From an uncultured Actinomycetes bacterium (GTDB lineage Bacteria; Actinomycetota; Actinomycetes; Nanopelagicales; Nanopelagicaceae), in contig CAIXHZ010000015.1 in the NCBI GenBank assembly GCA_903919375.1, forward strand, positions 1-53,566: a stretch of DNA of 53,566 bases, in the 5' to 3' direction. This document shows positions 17,637-26,804 of this stretch, one piece after another. Within the stretch, counting starts at the first letter, position 1. Each line of letters begins with the position of its first letter. Position numbers and translations under genes: made by a program. The notes under the pieces were generated by a model. The model had not been told where the DNA came from, made no database searches, and saw only the letters and a list, made by a program, of their open reading frames with translations.

Positions 17637-18524
17637 ATGGCGCAGCGCCTAAAGATTCAGCGAAAATATATTGCATCGCCCTTGCTCCTGATTGTTGCCG
17701 CAATTTGGGGAAGTTCCTTCGTTGTCATGAAAGGCACGCTCCAGCGACAGGATGTAAATTCTTTTCTCGCGACTCGCTTTTTCATAGCAACGTTAGTCCT
17801 CATTGCCATTAAGCCATCTGCGCTCAAGAAAATCGATCGCCGCTTTCTTGCAAAAGGCGTGCTAGTGGGAGCATTCCTCGGAACTGGATATATTCTCCAA
17901 ACTTTTGGATTAACTCTGACGTCCATTGCAAAAACTGGATTCATAACTGGTCTCTACGCCGTCTTTACGCCGCTGATTGCCGCCGGAATATTGCGCAAAA
18001 GAGTGACGGCCTTTCAATGGGGAGCGGTCTTGCTTGCCACGGTTGGATTAGCTCTACTCTCCTTTAAGGGCTTGAGCATGGGGCTCGGCGAATTTCTCGT
18101 ACTCCTGAGTTCTCTCTTCTTTGCACTTCACATCATCGCACTCGGCGAGTGGAGCGCCGGCATGGATACCTACGCCCTCTCTATCGTTCAAATGGCAACA
18201 GTCACTGCGATCTCCCTTACCGCATCGCTCAAAAGCGGCTATCACCTCCCGCCTGATGGCGGAGTGTGGACAGCGGTTATCTATACCGGCCTCTTTGCCT
18301 CTGCCTTTGCTTTCTTCATTATGACTTGGGGGCAAACTTTCATCACCCCCACCGCTATCGGAATCATCTTGATGTCCGAATACATATTTGCCGCCCTCTT
18401 TGCAGTTATCTTCACTTCCGAACATCTCACGGTGAAAGTTCTCATCGGGGGTACTCTTGTGATCCTTGCCATGGCAGCAATTATTTGGGCAGATGGCCGA
18501 GAGCCAGAAAAGGTACAAACATGA
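17637..18524 (+). CDS. DMT (EamA) family transporter
   Basis: A 295-residue inner-membrane protein with about ten hydrophobic helices in two EamA repeats. The first begins near AAIWGSSFVVMKG (residues 22-34) and the second near residue 155. Members export or import small metabolites such as amino acids; no substrate can be assigned. It lies 2 bases after nfo and overlaps the threonine aldolase by ATGA, which may hint at an amino-acid-related substrate. It is distantly similar in fold to the second EamA protein at 25932-26804. Confidence 0.85.
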   Translation: MAQRLKIQRKYIASPLLLIVAAIWGSSFVVMKGTLQRQDVNSFLATRFFIATLVLIAIKPSALKKIDRRFLAKGVLVGAFLGTGYILQTFGLTLTSIAKTGFITGLYAVFTPLIAAGILRKRVTAFQWGAVLLATVGLALLSFKGLSMGLGEFLVLLSSLFFALHIIALGEWSAGMDTYALSIVQMATVTAISLTASLKSGYHLPPDGGVWTAVIYTGLFASAFAFFIMTWGQTFITPTAIGIILMSEYIFAALFAVIFTSEHLTVKVLIGGTLVILAMAAIIWADGREPEKVQT

Positions 18525-19570
18525 TTGATTTACGCTCCGATACAGTTACTAAACCGTCGCTTGCGATGCGCGAAGCCATGATGAGCGCACCAGTCGGCGA
18601 TGATGTCTATGGTGATGATGTGACTGTCAATGCCCTTGAAGCGCGCGTTGCTGCCATGTTCGGTAAAGAGGCTGGATTATTTGCGCCATCTGGATCACTA
18701 GCCAACCAGCTTGCTATTCGATCACTCGTTAAGCCTGGCGAAGAGTTATTAGCCGAAACAAACTCTCATATCGTTCGTGCCGAACTTGGCGCAGCCGCTG
18801 TCTTTAGTGGGATCACCACTCGCACGTGGCCTGGTGGTCCCCGTGGAATTCTTTCGGCGGAAGATGCCTTAGCTATCGCGCGCCCAGATTCTGGACCTTA
18901 TCTCGTTTCGACTACAGCGATCGCGGTAGAAAATACTCATAACTTTGGTGGCGGTAGCGTGCAATCGATTTCGGAGATTGCAACACTTCGCGAGAAATCG
19001 AAGGCGATGGGAATTGCCCTCCACTTAGATGGCGCGCGAATCTGGAATGCGCACATCGCTTCGGGGGTAAGTTTTGCAGAATATGGAAAGCACTTTGACA
19101 CCATTAGCGTCTGTCTCTCCAAGGGACTTGGTGCACCAGTTGGCTCGATCATGCTCTCCACTCAGGAACGGATTACCGCCTCCCGCCAATGGCGTAAACG
19201 TTACGGCGGAGGCATGCGACAGATTGGAATGTTGGCTGCAGCGGCCGACTATGCCCTCGATAACAATTTAGCGCTGCTGGCTGAAGACCATCGCCGTGCT
19301 AGGGCACTTGCTCAAGCGTGTGCCGACATCTCACCATCTTTTATCAATCCCCATGACGTCGAGACCAATATCGTCGCCTTAGATCTAGCTTCTATTTCAC
19401 TCACCGCTGCGGAGTTAAATGCGCAATTGAAGAACGAAGGGATCGCCGCAAGCGCCCTAGGACCTAAATTCTTGCGCTTAGTCACTCACTTAGATTTCAG
19501 CGACAGCGATCTTGAGATGAGTATTGCCGTACTTCAGAAATTATTGAAGAGCGCCCTCAAAGCGAAGTAG
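18521..19570 (+). CDS. ltaE: L-threonine aldolase
   Basis: A 349-residue PLP enzyme that cleaves threonine or allo-threonine to glycine and acetaldehyde. It opens IDLRSDTVTKP, has DDVYGDD at residues 27-33, HLDGARIWNA around 168-177 and the PLP lysine Lys201 (SKGLGAPVGS). The ATG at 18521 overlaps the transporter stop by 4 bases; a longer frame starting at 18266 lies inside the transporter gene and is rejected. Its 3' end overlaps the convergent ogt gene by 30 bases. Confidence 0.93.
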   Translation: MIDLRSDTVTKPSLAMREAMMSAPVGDDVYGDDVTVNALEARVAAMFGKEAGLFAPSGSLANQLAIRSLVKPGEELLAETNSHIVRAELGAAAVFSGITTRTWPGGPRGILSAEDALAIARPDSGPYLVSTTAIAVENTHNFGGGSVQSISEIATLREKSKAMGIALHLDGARIWNAHIASGVSFAEYGKHFDTISVCLSKGLGAPVGSIMLSTQERITASRQWRKRYGGGMRQIGMLAAAADYALDNNLALLAEDHRRARALAQACADISPSFINPHDVETNIVALDLASISLTAAELNAQLKNEGIAASALGPKFLRLVTHLDFSDSDLEMSIAVLQKLLKSALKAK

Positions 19571-20035
19571 CCACTCTTTGGTGGGTAGGCCGTAACCATA
19601 ATTTCCCAGTGCTCCACCCGTTTTTACGATTCGGTGACACGGAATTATGGGAGCGATCAAATTTCGAGCACATGCACTCCCTGCAGCCCGCACCGCATCC
19701 GGTGACCCTGCCTTTTTGGCCAGGTCGGCGTACGAGATTACTTTGCCCGCCGATATCTTTCGCATCGCTTTCCAACAGCTCTGCGAAAAATCTGCGCCAG
19801 GCTGTCTGACCTGAATTCCCCCAAAGGCGTTCATGTCACCATCAAAGTAATCTGCAACCAAGTCGCTGATGATCTCGATCTTGCGCACTACCTTGATACC
19901 TCGCGCTGAATCCTTGGCATCCATTCGCTCCAGCAGATCTTCATAAGATCTAAACCCAGCGCCGAGCAAGACATGTTGATCAGCAATGAGATAGAGATTG
20001 CCGACGGGTGTCTTGTGAGTAGTAGCGAGAAGCAT
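19541..20035 (-). CDS. ogt: Methylated-DNA--protein-cysteine methyltransferase
   Basis: A 164-residue O6-alkylguanine repair protein that accepts the methyl group on its own cysteine. The acceptor is Cys133 in IPCHRIV, and the helix-turn-helix region around VISYADLAKKAG (99-110) and RAAGSACARN precedes it. The length matches single-domain Ogt proteins. It lies 5 bases after aroG on the same strand, so it is probably cotranscribed. The 3' end overlaps ltaE by 30 bases on the opposite strand. Confidence 0.93.
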   Translation of the reverse strand: MLLATTHKTPVGNLYLIADQHVLLGAGFRSYEDLLERMDAKDSARGIKVVRKIEIISDLVADYFDGDMNAFGGIQVRQPGADFSQSCWKAMRKISAGKVISYADLAKKAGSPDAVRAAGSACARNLIAPIIPCHRIVKTGGALGNYGYGLPTKEWLLRFEGALQ

Positions 20036-20040
20036 GATTA

Positions 20041-21393
20041 TTACTTGTGGTCGCGCAACATCTCTGCAACGAGGAATGCGAGCTCCAGTGACTGAGAATG
20101 ATTGAGTCGTGGATCGCAGGCAGTTTCATATCGAGTAGCAAGATCTTCGTAAGAAATTTGCTCGCCGCCGCCCACGCACTCGGTGACATCGTCACCAGTA
20201 AGTTCGATATGAATTCCACCAGGATGCGTGCCGCAGGCCTTATGGACTTCAAAGAAGCCACGAACTTCATCGGTGACATCATCGAAATTGCGAGTCTTGT
20301 AGCCAGTAGGTGATTCAAAGGTATTGCCATGCATGGGATCGCAGACCCAGAGAACTTTTGCGCCCGAATCAGTAACTGCTTTAACAAGTGGCGGAAGTTT
20401 TTCCCGAATAGCACCGGCGCCCATGCGGGTAATGAAAGTGAGACGGCCAGGTTCATTGGTCGGATTGAGCTTGGCGATCATCGCAAGCGCATCTTCTGGA
20501 GTCGTCTTTGGTCCAAGTTTAATTCCGATGGGATTCTGGATCTTGGCAGCAAAATCCATATGAGCGCCATCGAGTTGTCGAGTGCGCTCCCCTACCCAGA
20601 CAAAGTGGCCCGAGACGTCATAAGCAAGACCAGTACGTGAATCAATACGAGTAAGTGCTTTCTCATATTCAAGAATCAAAGCTTCGTGGCTGGAGTAAAA
20701 ATCAACAGTCTTAAATGCTTCGGGATCCACACCGGCTGATGCCATGAAATCAAGGGCGCGGCCGAGTTCAGTTGCCATTTGCTCATAGCGGACGCCAAAT
20801 CGTGGGTCGCTGATAAAACCCTTATTCCATTCGTGTACCTGGCGGAGGTCAGCAAAGCCACCTTGAGTGAAAGCGCGAACGAGATTGAGTGTTGCAGATG
20901 ATGTGTTGTACACCTGGACCAACCGCTCTGGGTTGGGAGTGCGTGCTTCTAAAGTAAATTCGATGTCATTTACCGCATCTCCGCGATAAGCAGGGAGAGT
21001 TACATCGCCACGTGTTTCATCGTTATTACTACGAGGCTTAGCAAATTGCCCAGCAAGGCGTCCGACTTTAATAACGGGCGTGCTGGCAAAGTATTGAAGC
21101 ACTGCCGCCATTTGAAGAATAGTCTTGATGCGATTGCGAATGGAATCAGCGGTGGCACCAGAAAAGGTTTCGGCGCAATCTCCGCCTTGTAACCAAAAAG
21201 CCCCGCCTGCTTGAGCTTGCGCAATGCGCGCCTTCAAGTTGTCACATTCACCAGCAAATACCAGCGGTGGTAGCGCCTTGAGCTTTGCAACTGCGGACTT
21301 AATCGGTTCGCCTTCAGGACCTCCTGGCCATTGTGGTTGTTGGGCAGCCACGAGGCCAGGAGTGAAGAGCGTATCCAGATTTGTATTCGTCAT
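20041..21393 (-). CDS. aroG: Class II 3-deoxy-7-phosphoheptulonate synthase
   Basis: A 450-residue class II (plant/actinobacterial type) DAHP synthase, which joins PEP and erythrose-4-phosphate at the entry to aromatic synthesis. It shows WQGGDCAE-like LQGGDCAETF near residue 68, RVGRLAGQ-like KVGRLAGQFAKPRS, VWVGERTRQLDGAH and CDPMHGNT. The metal-binding Cys lies in GGDCAE. It has its own leaderless-type promoter and is followed by ogt after 5 bases, with pfk upstream on the same strand after a 41-base gap. Confidence 0.95.
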   Translation of the reverse strand: MTNTNLDTLFTPGLVAAQQPQWPGGPEGEPIKSAVAKLKALPPLVFAGECDNLKARIAQAQAGGAFWLQGGDCAETFSGATADSIRNRIKTILQMAAVLQYFASTPVIKVGRLAGQFAKPRSNNDETRGDVTLPAYRGDAVNDIEFTLEARTPNPERLVQVYNTSSATLNLVRAFTQGGFADLRQVHEWNKGFISDPRFGVRYEQMATELGRALDFMASAGVDPEAFKTVDFYSSHEALILEYEKALTRIDSRTGLAYDVSGHFVWVGERTRQLDGAHMDFAAKIQNPIGIKLGPKTTPEDALAMIAKLNPTNEPGRLTFITRMGAGAIREKLPPLVKAVTDSGAKVLWVCDPMHGNTFESPTGYKTRNFDDVTDEVRGFFEVHKACGTHPGGIHIELTGDDVTECVGGGEQISYEDLATRYETACDPRLNHSQSLELAFLVAEMLRDHK

Positions 21394-21405
21394 AGTTTTA
21401 TCCTA
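21394..21405 (-). promoter_or_regulatory. Leaderless-type promoter of aroG
   Basis: On minus, TAGGAT (21400-21405) is followed by AAAACT and then the aroG ATG. The 6-base spacing and absence of a ribosome-binding site fit a leaderless message. Confidence 0.6.
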
Positions 21406-21434
21406 GGGAAGTAGCCGCAATCGATGCCGGGTAA

Positions 21435-22460
21435 TTATCCGAAGAAGACCTCGGTTTCGGCGTAGAGGGAAGGATCGACAACTTTTAGTTTCTCGGTGGC
21501 AGATGCAAGTGGAACTCGCGCAATTGCAGTTCCATGAAGTGCAACCATTTTGCCGAAGTCGCCATCGTGGATGGCAGTGATGGCATGCACACCAAATCGA
21601 GTGGAGAGAACTCGGTCAAAGGCTGATGGAGTTCCACCACGCTGGATGTGACCAAGCACTGCGCACCGTGCCTCAAGTCCAGTCTTGGCTTCAATCTCCT
21701 TTGCGAGCCAATCACCAATTCCAGAAAGCTTGACGTGACCAAAGGCATCGAGTTCGCCATCCTTCACGATCATGTCGCCATCTTGTGGGATTGCGCCTTC
21801 AGCAACAACGATAATTGGTGCAAAGCCATCTTTGAATCGAGACTTTACATAGTCACAAACCTTGTCGACTGAGAATTTCACTTCAGGAATCAAGATGGCA
21901 GTGGCACCACCTGCGATACCAGCATGAAGTGCGATCCACCCAGCATGGCGGCCCATGACCTCAACCACGATAGGGCGGTGGTGTGACTCTGCGGTGGTGT
22001 GAAGGCGATCGATCGCCTCCATGGCGATATTGACAGAGGTATCAAAGCCAAAGGTGTAGTCAGTGTTATTGAGATCGTTATCGATGGTCTTAGGGACTCC
22101 TACAACCTTGACACCGAGCGCATCGAGTTTGGTCGCTACGCCGAGAGTATCTTCGCCGCCAATGGCAACGAGGGCGTCAATTCCCATCTTCTCGAGATTC
22201 TCTTTGATTCGCTCTACGCCGTTTTCAATTTTAAAAGGGTTGGTGCGAGATGAGCCAAGGATGGTTCCGCCCTTAGGCAAAATTCCGCGCGTGCTCTCCA
22301 GCGTGAGCGGCATGGTGAGACCTTCGAGCGGACCCTTCCAACCGTCGCGAAAACCGACGAACTCATAACCATATTCTTTAACGCCTTTGCGAACGACTCC
22401 ACGAATAACGCCATTGAGGCCGGGGCAATCGCCACCACCTGTGAGAACACCAATACGCAT
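21435..22460 (-). CDS. 6-phosphofructokinase, pyrophosphate-type residues
   Basis: A 341-residue group A phosphofructokinase. Residues numbered as in E. coli PfkA show Asp104 (GGEDTLG) and Lys124 (VPKTIDND). ATP enzymes carry Gly at both positions, while Asp104 and Lys124 mark pyrophosphate-dependent enzymes such as that of Amycolatopsis. The reaction would then be reversible and serve both glycolysis and gluconeogenesis. MGRHAGWIA and PEGA-like AEGAIPQ are present. GGAG lies 6 bases before the ATG. Cofactor choice is predicted from these two residues, not shown. Confidence 0.9.
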   Translation of the reverse strand: MRIGVLTGGGDCPGLNGVIRGVVRKGVKEYGYEFVGFRDGWKGPLEGLTMPLTLESTRGILPKGGTILGSSRTNPFKIENGVERIKENLEKMGIDALVAIGGEDTLGVATKLDALGVKVVGVPKTIDNDLNNTDYTFGFDTSVNIAMEAIDRLHTTAESHHRPIVVEVMGRHAGWIALHAGIAGGATAILIPEVKFSVDKVCDYVKSRFKDGFAPIIVVAEGAIPQDGDMIVKDGELDAFGHVKLSGIGDWLAKEIEAKTGLEARCAVLGHIQRGGTPSAFDRVLSTRFGVHAITAIHDGDFGKMVALHGTAIARVPLASATEKLKVVDPSLYAETEVFFG

Positions 22461-22580
22461 CTCTAACTCCAGATCTAAAAAGAAAATTTGAGGGCAAAAC
22501 TTGGGTAAAGCAGTCCACGATGACCTGGCTGAGTCTACCCTCAGTAGGCTGGCGCCTTGAAGTTCTTAGAGGAGTGAAAA
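22461..22580. other. Divergent intergenic region pfk / esterase
   Basis: This 120-base gap separates divergent starts. A TACCCT box at 22536-22541 on plus, with a GAGGAG ribosome site near 22570, could drive the esterase gene with a leader of about 30 bases. On minus, an AT-rich stretch with TTTTTAGAT lies 20-odd bases upstream of the pfk ATG. No conserved RNA structure was recognised. Confidence 0.4.
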
Positions 22581-23510
22581 ATGCTTAAACCGGAAATCGC
22601 CGCCTATCTGGAGATGGGCGCCCAATCAGGCCTCCCTGCTGTGTGGGAAGTTCCCATCTCCACATTTAGAAAGAATGGCGAAAATCGGCCAGCCCAATCG
22701 GGAACACCAGAACCCATAAATACTTTGATCCATCGCTACATCCCTGGCCCATCGGCTGAGCTCCCTATTCGCATTTATCGGCCACATCCTACAGCCACTC
22801 TCCCCGTTCTGGTCTGGTTCCATGGCGGCGGCTGGGCGACATCACATCTGGATGTCTACGAACAGGCGATGCGAAGCTTAAGCAATAAAGGCGAGTTTGC
22901 CGTCATTGCAGTTAATTATCAGAAGAGCCCCGAACATAAATTTCCGATTCCGTTCGATGATTGCTACGCCACACTTTTATGGATCCGCGACAATGCTGAG
23001 AATCTTCACATTGATCCCCTACAGATTGGCGTGGGTGGTGATAGCGCCGGTGGAAATCTCGCTGCAGCTGTTGCGCTTAAAGTTCGCGACACGGGAGATC
23101 TAGCACTCGCCTTTCAACTTCTTGTTTATCCTTGCAATGATCCCGAGATGACCTACGACTCGGCGTCACGAAATGCCACAGGTTTTGGCCTCACCACCCG
23201 TGCAATGAAATATTTCTGGGATCTCTACGCCGCAAAGAAGTCAGACTTCTCCAATCCTTACTTCGCGCCCGTTGTGGCAAAAAGTTTTGCCGGACTCGCC
23301 CCCGCAATCGTATTGACCGCTGAATACGACACCTTGCTCGATGATGGTGTGAACTACTCAGAACTACTGAAACGAGACGGCACGCAAGTGATCTATCGAG
23401 AATATCCCGGTCAGATGCATGGCTTCTTTGCACTTGCTGCCATCACACCCGATGCCGAGCAAGCCCAAGAATTTGCCGCTTGCGAAATTAATGCGCTGCT
23501 CGGTCGTTAA
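22581..23510 (+). CDS. Alpha/beta hydrolase, hormone-sensitive-lipase-type esterase
   Basis: A 309-residue carboxylesterase of the HSL family. The oxyanion motif HGGGW is at 81-85, the nucleophile Ser155 lies in GGDSAGG, and Asp250 (AEYDTLLDD) and His280 (QMHGFF) complete the triad. No signal peptide is evident, so it acts in the cytoplasm on short-chain esters of unknown identity. A clear GAGGAG site precedes the ATG, unlike many neighbours that look leaderless. It converges on glgC with 5 bases between stops. Confidence 0.88.
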   Translation: MLKPEIAAYLEMGAQSGLPAVWEVPISTFRKNGENRPAQSGTPEPINTLIHRYIPGPSAELPIRIYRPHPTATLPVLVWFHGGGWATSHLDVYEQAMRSLSNKGEFAVIAVNYQKSPEHKFPIPFDDCYATLLWIRDNAENLHIDPLQIGVGGDSAGGNLAAAVALKVRDTGDLALAFQLLVYPCNDPEMTYDSASRNATGFGLTTRAMKYFWDLYAAKKSDFSNPYFAPVVAKSFAGLAPAIVLTAEYDTLLDDGVNYSELLKRDGTQVIYREYPGQMHGFFALAAITPDAEQAQEFAACEINALLGR

Positions 23511-23515
23511 GGTGA

Positions 23516-24742
23516 CTAACGAACGGTAATGCGAGTTCCTTTACCGACAACGACGATTCCAGATTCAGTGACGGTGAAGCGAGATTTATCGAGCTCGTGA
23601 TCCACGCCAATTTGCGCGCCCGGTTCAACGACCACATTCTTATCGAGAATAGCATTTCGTACGATTGCGCCAGCGCCGATCTTTACCGAAGGCATCAAGA
23701 CTGATCCTTGGATCAATGCATTGCTCGCTACTTGGACATCAAATGAGGCAACCGTTCGCTCCATTCGACCTCCCGAGATGATCGAGCCAGCACCGACAAT
23801 GGAATCAACCGCTGAACCATTTTCCGAGAACTTTGCAGGTGGAAGTGATGGCGGATTAGTAAGAAGTGGCCAGTCGCGATTGTAGAGATTAAAGATCGGA
23901 TGGATCGAAACCAGATCCATATGTGCATCGTAATAAGCGTCGATCGAACCTACATCGCGCCAGTAACCTTTATCACGCTCAGTTTCGCCGGGCACAATAT
24001 TGTGTGCGAAGTCGTAGGCACGTGCGCGACCTAGTTCGGTCATCATCGGAATAATGTTGCCGCCGAGATCGTGGCGACTCTCCAAATCATCGGCATCGGC
24101 AAGAAGCGCATTTTCCATTTCATCCCGCTTGAAGATGTAATTGCCCATCGAGACAAGTGCATAATCAGGATTACCGGGCATGCCTGGTGGGTTAGCAGGT
24201 TTTTCATGAAATGCCTTGATGGTGATGCCATCTTCGGCCAATTCAATAACACCAAATTCACTCGCTTCTTCGCGCTTCACGCGAATTGCAGCGACCGTAA
24301 CTCCTGCGCCAGTCTCCAGGTGGAATTGGAACATTTGCTCAGGATCCATGCGATAGACGTGATCGGCACCGAAGACCAAGACGTGCTTAGGATTTTCATC
24401 ATGAATTAAATTGAAGTTCTGCAAAATTGCATCCGCACTACCGGTATACCACCGCGGCCCCAGTCGTTGCTGGGCGGGAACTGGTGTTACGTAATTTCCC
24501 AGTAGGGTCGACATTCGCCACGTTGTGGTGATGTGCCGGTCGAGTGAGTGAGACTTGTATTGAGTGAGAACTGCAATACGTCGCAAATCAGCATTCACGA
24601 GATTTGAGAGTACGAAATCGATCAATCGATAGGCACCGCCAAAGGGAACAGCTGGCTTTGCGCGATCGGCAGTCAACGGCATAAGGCGTTTGCCTTCTCC
24701 ACCAGCAAGGACAATTCCTAGGGGGCGCTCGTGACGAATCAT
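23516..24742 (-). CDS. glgC: Glucose-1-phosphate adenylyltransferase
   Basis: A 408-residue ADP-glucose pyrophosphorylase, which makes ADP-glucose for glycogen. The nucleotidyl motif [13 protein letters not shown] (12-24) with KPAVPFGG (29-36), the GSADAILQN segment and the [10 protein letters not shown] motif are all present, followed by a left-handed beta-helix C-terminus. It is divergent from glgA with a 22-base gap holding overlapping promoters. Together they supply and use ADP-glucose. Confidence 0.96.
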   Translation of the reverse strand: MIRHERPLGIVLAGGEGKRLMPLTADRAKPAVPFGGAYRLIDFVLSNLVNADLRRIAVLTQYKSHSLDRHITTTWRMSTLLGNYVTPVPAQQRLGPRWYTGSADAILQNFNLIHDENPKHVLVFGADHVYRMDPEQMFQFHLETGAGVTVAAIRVKREEASEFGVIELAEDGITIKAFHEKPANPPGMPGNPDYALVSMGNYIFKRDEMENALLADADDLESRHDLGGNIIPMMTELGRARAYDFAHNIVPGETERDKGYWRDVGSIDAYYDAHMDLVSIHPIFNLYNRDWPLLTNPPSLPPAKFSENGSAVDSIVGAGSIISGGRMERTVASFDVQVASNALIQGSVLMPSVKIGAGAIVRNAILDKNVVVEPGAQIGVDHELDKSRFTVTESGIVVVGKGTRITVR

Positions 24743-24764
24743 GGGTAAACGATACCCTTAGGCC
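24743..24764. promoter_or_regulatory. Overlapping divergent promoters of glgC and glgA
   Basis: The 22-base gap holds two TAnnnT boxes facing opposite ways. Plus TACCCT at 24753-24758 is 6 bases before the glgA ATG; minus TATCGT at 24749-24754 is 6 bases before the glgC ATG. They share the two bases 24753-24754. The symmetry (6 bases on each side) and lack of room for ribosome sites argue for two leaderless messages that compete for one polymerase. This is the same plan as metF/crtE. Confidence 0.68.
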
Positions 24765-25925
24765 ATGAAGATCGGAATAGTGACAAAAGAATGGCCTCCC
24801 CACATTTATGGTGGAGCTGGCGTCCATGCCCAACTTTTGACCGATTCACTCCGAAAGTTCATCGACGTTGAAGTCCACTGCTTTGGCGAGGAGCGAATCG
24901 ATGCAATTGGATACCCTGCAAGTAATTCGCAATTCAATCCAGCGCTAGCCGCTTTCGCCACAGATATCGAAATCGCTCAGAATTTGGGATCTGTCGAACT
25001 CGTCCACTCTCATACTTGGTATGCCAATATGGCCGGACATTGGGCTTCTTTGCTTCACGGAATTCCCCATGTCATCACGGCGCATTCACTCGAGCCCGAC
25101 CGTCCCTGGAAAGCCGAACAACTCGGAGGTGGCTATCGATTATCCTCGTGGGCCGAGAAGACTGCATATGAGTCAGCTGATGCAATCATCGCGGTCAGCA
25201 ATGGCATGAAGCGTGATGTACTCAACGCATACCCTGATGTGGACCCAACAAAGGTCCACACCATTCTCAACGGCGTAGATACTCAGAAATATCTCCCCAC
25301 ATTCGACCCAGAACTCCTTGCTCGATTAGGAATCAATGGCCGCTACGCGATATTTGTTGGTCGCATCACTCGCCAGAAAGGTCTCGGCCACTTACTTCGT
25401 GCTTGGCAGAAAGTGAATCCTGATATCGGACTTGTGATAGCCGCTGGCTCTCCCGACGAGCCCGCGATTGGCGCCGAAATTGCTCAACTCATCAAAGAAT
25501 TGCAGAGTGATCGAGCAAATGTCTGGTGGCTCGAGAAGATGCTTCCCCAACCTGAGCTTCGGGTTCTTCTATCAAGTGCTGATCTATTCATCTGTCCTTC
25601 AGTATACGAACCACTGGGAATTGTTAATTTGGAAGCGATGGCATGTGAGACAGCGGTGCTTGCCTCTCGGGTCGGTGGAATTCCTGAAGTTGTTCACGAG
25701 GGCGTTACTGGCGAACTCGTCGATTACACGGGAGATGCACCATCATTTGAAGGCGAACTTTCTTCACGAATCAATAACATGATGGCCGATCCCGAAAAAT
25801 TGGAACGTTATGGGAAAGCCGGCCGAGCCCGTGCCATAAAAGATTTTGCCTGGCAAACAATCGCCGAGGAGACTGCGCACCTATATGCTCAGGTGATTGC
25901 CTCCAAAAAAGCCACTCATCGATAG
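24765..25925 (+). CDS. glgA: Glycogen synthase / maltose-1-phosphate synthase type GT4
   Basis: A 386-residue GT4 glycosyltransferase with KEWPPHIYGGAGVH at residues 8-21, an HTWYANMAG segment, and the nucleotide-binding YEPLGIVNLEAMAC region. Its length and sequence match the short actinobacterial GlgA, whose mycobacterial form (also next to glgC) has been assigned as GlgM, making maltose-1-phosphate from ADP-glucose. Which reaction operates here depends on whether a GlgE is encoded elsewhere. A transporter gene follows after 6 bases. Confidence 0.92.
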   Translation: MKIGIVTKEWPPHIYGGAGVHAQLLTDSLRKFIDVEVHCFGEERIDAIGYPASNSQFNPALAAFATDIEIAQNLGSVELVHSHTWYANMAGHWASLLHGIPHVITAHSLEPDRPWKAEQLGGGYRLSSWAEKTAYESADAIIAVSNGMKRDVLNAYPDVDPTKVHTILNGVDTQKYLPTFDPELLARLGINGRYAIFVGRITRQKGLGHLLRAWQKVNPDIGLVIAAGSPDEPAIGAEIAQLIKELQSDRANVWWLEKMLPQPELRVLLSSADLFICPSVYEPLGIVNLEAMACETAVLASRVGGIPEVVHEGVTGELVDYTGDAPSFEGELSSRINNMMADPEKLERYGKAGRARAIKDFAWQTIAEETAHLYAQVIASKKATHR

Positions 25926-25931
25926 GTTCAC

Positions 25932-26804
25932 ATGTCCCGTAAAAGCTGGTTCCTCTTTTTCGTTGTCGGTCTCCTCTGGGGGATTCCCTACCTACTCATT
26001 CGAGTTGCAGTCAACGAACATATCCACCCATCCATTGTCGTTATCTCTCGAGTAGTTGTAGGCGCAGCGCTCCTTATTCCATTTTCCTTTCGTCGAGGGA
26101 CACTGGGCGCAGCGCTGGCGCAATGGAAGACAATCCTTCCGTACGCAATCGGCGAGATGATCGTTCCGTGGTTCTTTATTACTACCGCAGAACAGAAACT
26201 CTCTTCTGGACTTGCTGGTCTCTTAGTGGCAACTGTACCCATTTGGTCCACGATTCTTGCTTCGATAAATGGCGACAAAACTGTTTGGCACCACAAACGC
26301 CTATTGGGAATGTTGGTTGGCTTTATCGGAATTGTTCTTGTGGTGGGTGTTGAGAGCATTAAAGGTCACGCTAATCTCTTCTCCATCTTCCTCATATTGA
26401 TCGCATCGATAAGTTATGCCTGGTCAGTCACTCGAGTAAATCGCAAAATTCCGCATATTGATTCGATTGCAATTAATGGCATAGCGATGGCTATGACATC
26501 GCTCTTCTGCCTACCTATTGCACTGATGCATCTACCCAAGGTCGCCCCCACACTGAAGGCTGATCTCTCGCTCGTGGGCTTGGGACTTTTCCCCACCGCC
26601 TTTGCATTCGCACTCTTCTTTATTTTGATGAAGGATATTGGACCGGCGCGTGCCTCACTTGTCACTTATCTCAACACTGCTATTGCCGTAGTTCTGGGAG
26701 TTCTCTTCTTAAGCGAGAAGCTAACAACAGGAATTATTGTGGGTCTTCCGCTGGTATTAATCGGCTCGTATTTCGCTAGCCGCAAACCGGCACTTACTCA
26801 GTAA
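25932..26804 (+). CDS. DMT (EamA) family transporter
   Basis: A 290-residue membrane protein with about ten helices in two EamA repeats, opening FFVVGLLWGIPYLLIRVAV and with a second repeat from about residue 150. The substrate is unknown. It follows glgA by 6 bases and overlaps the convergent era gene by 11 bases. TAGG lies about 8 bases before the ATG as a weak ribosome site. It is a separate gene from the other EamA protein, not a recent tandem copy. Confidence 0.85.
   Translation: MSRKSWFLFFVVGLLWGIPYLLIRVAVNEHIHPSIVVISRVVVGAALLIPFSFRRGTLGAALAQWKTILPYAIGEMIVPWFFITTAEQKLSSGLAGLLVATVPIWSTILASINGDKTVWHHKRLLGMLVGFIGIVLVVGVESIKGHANLFSIFLILIASISYAWSVTRVNRKIPHIDSIAINGIAMAMTSLFCLPIALMHLPKVAPTLKADLSLVGLGLFPTAFAFALFFILMKDIGPARASLVTYLNTAIAVVLGVLFLSEKLTTGIIVGLPLVLIGSYFASRKPALTQ

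Noticed and set aside
18266-18520. Upstream start for threonine aldolase
   Set aside because: Falls inside the EamA transporter; the conserved protein begins at 18521.
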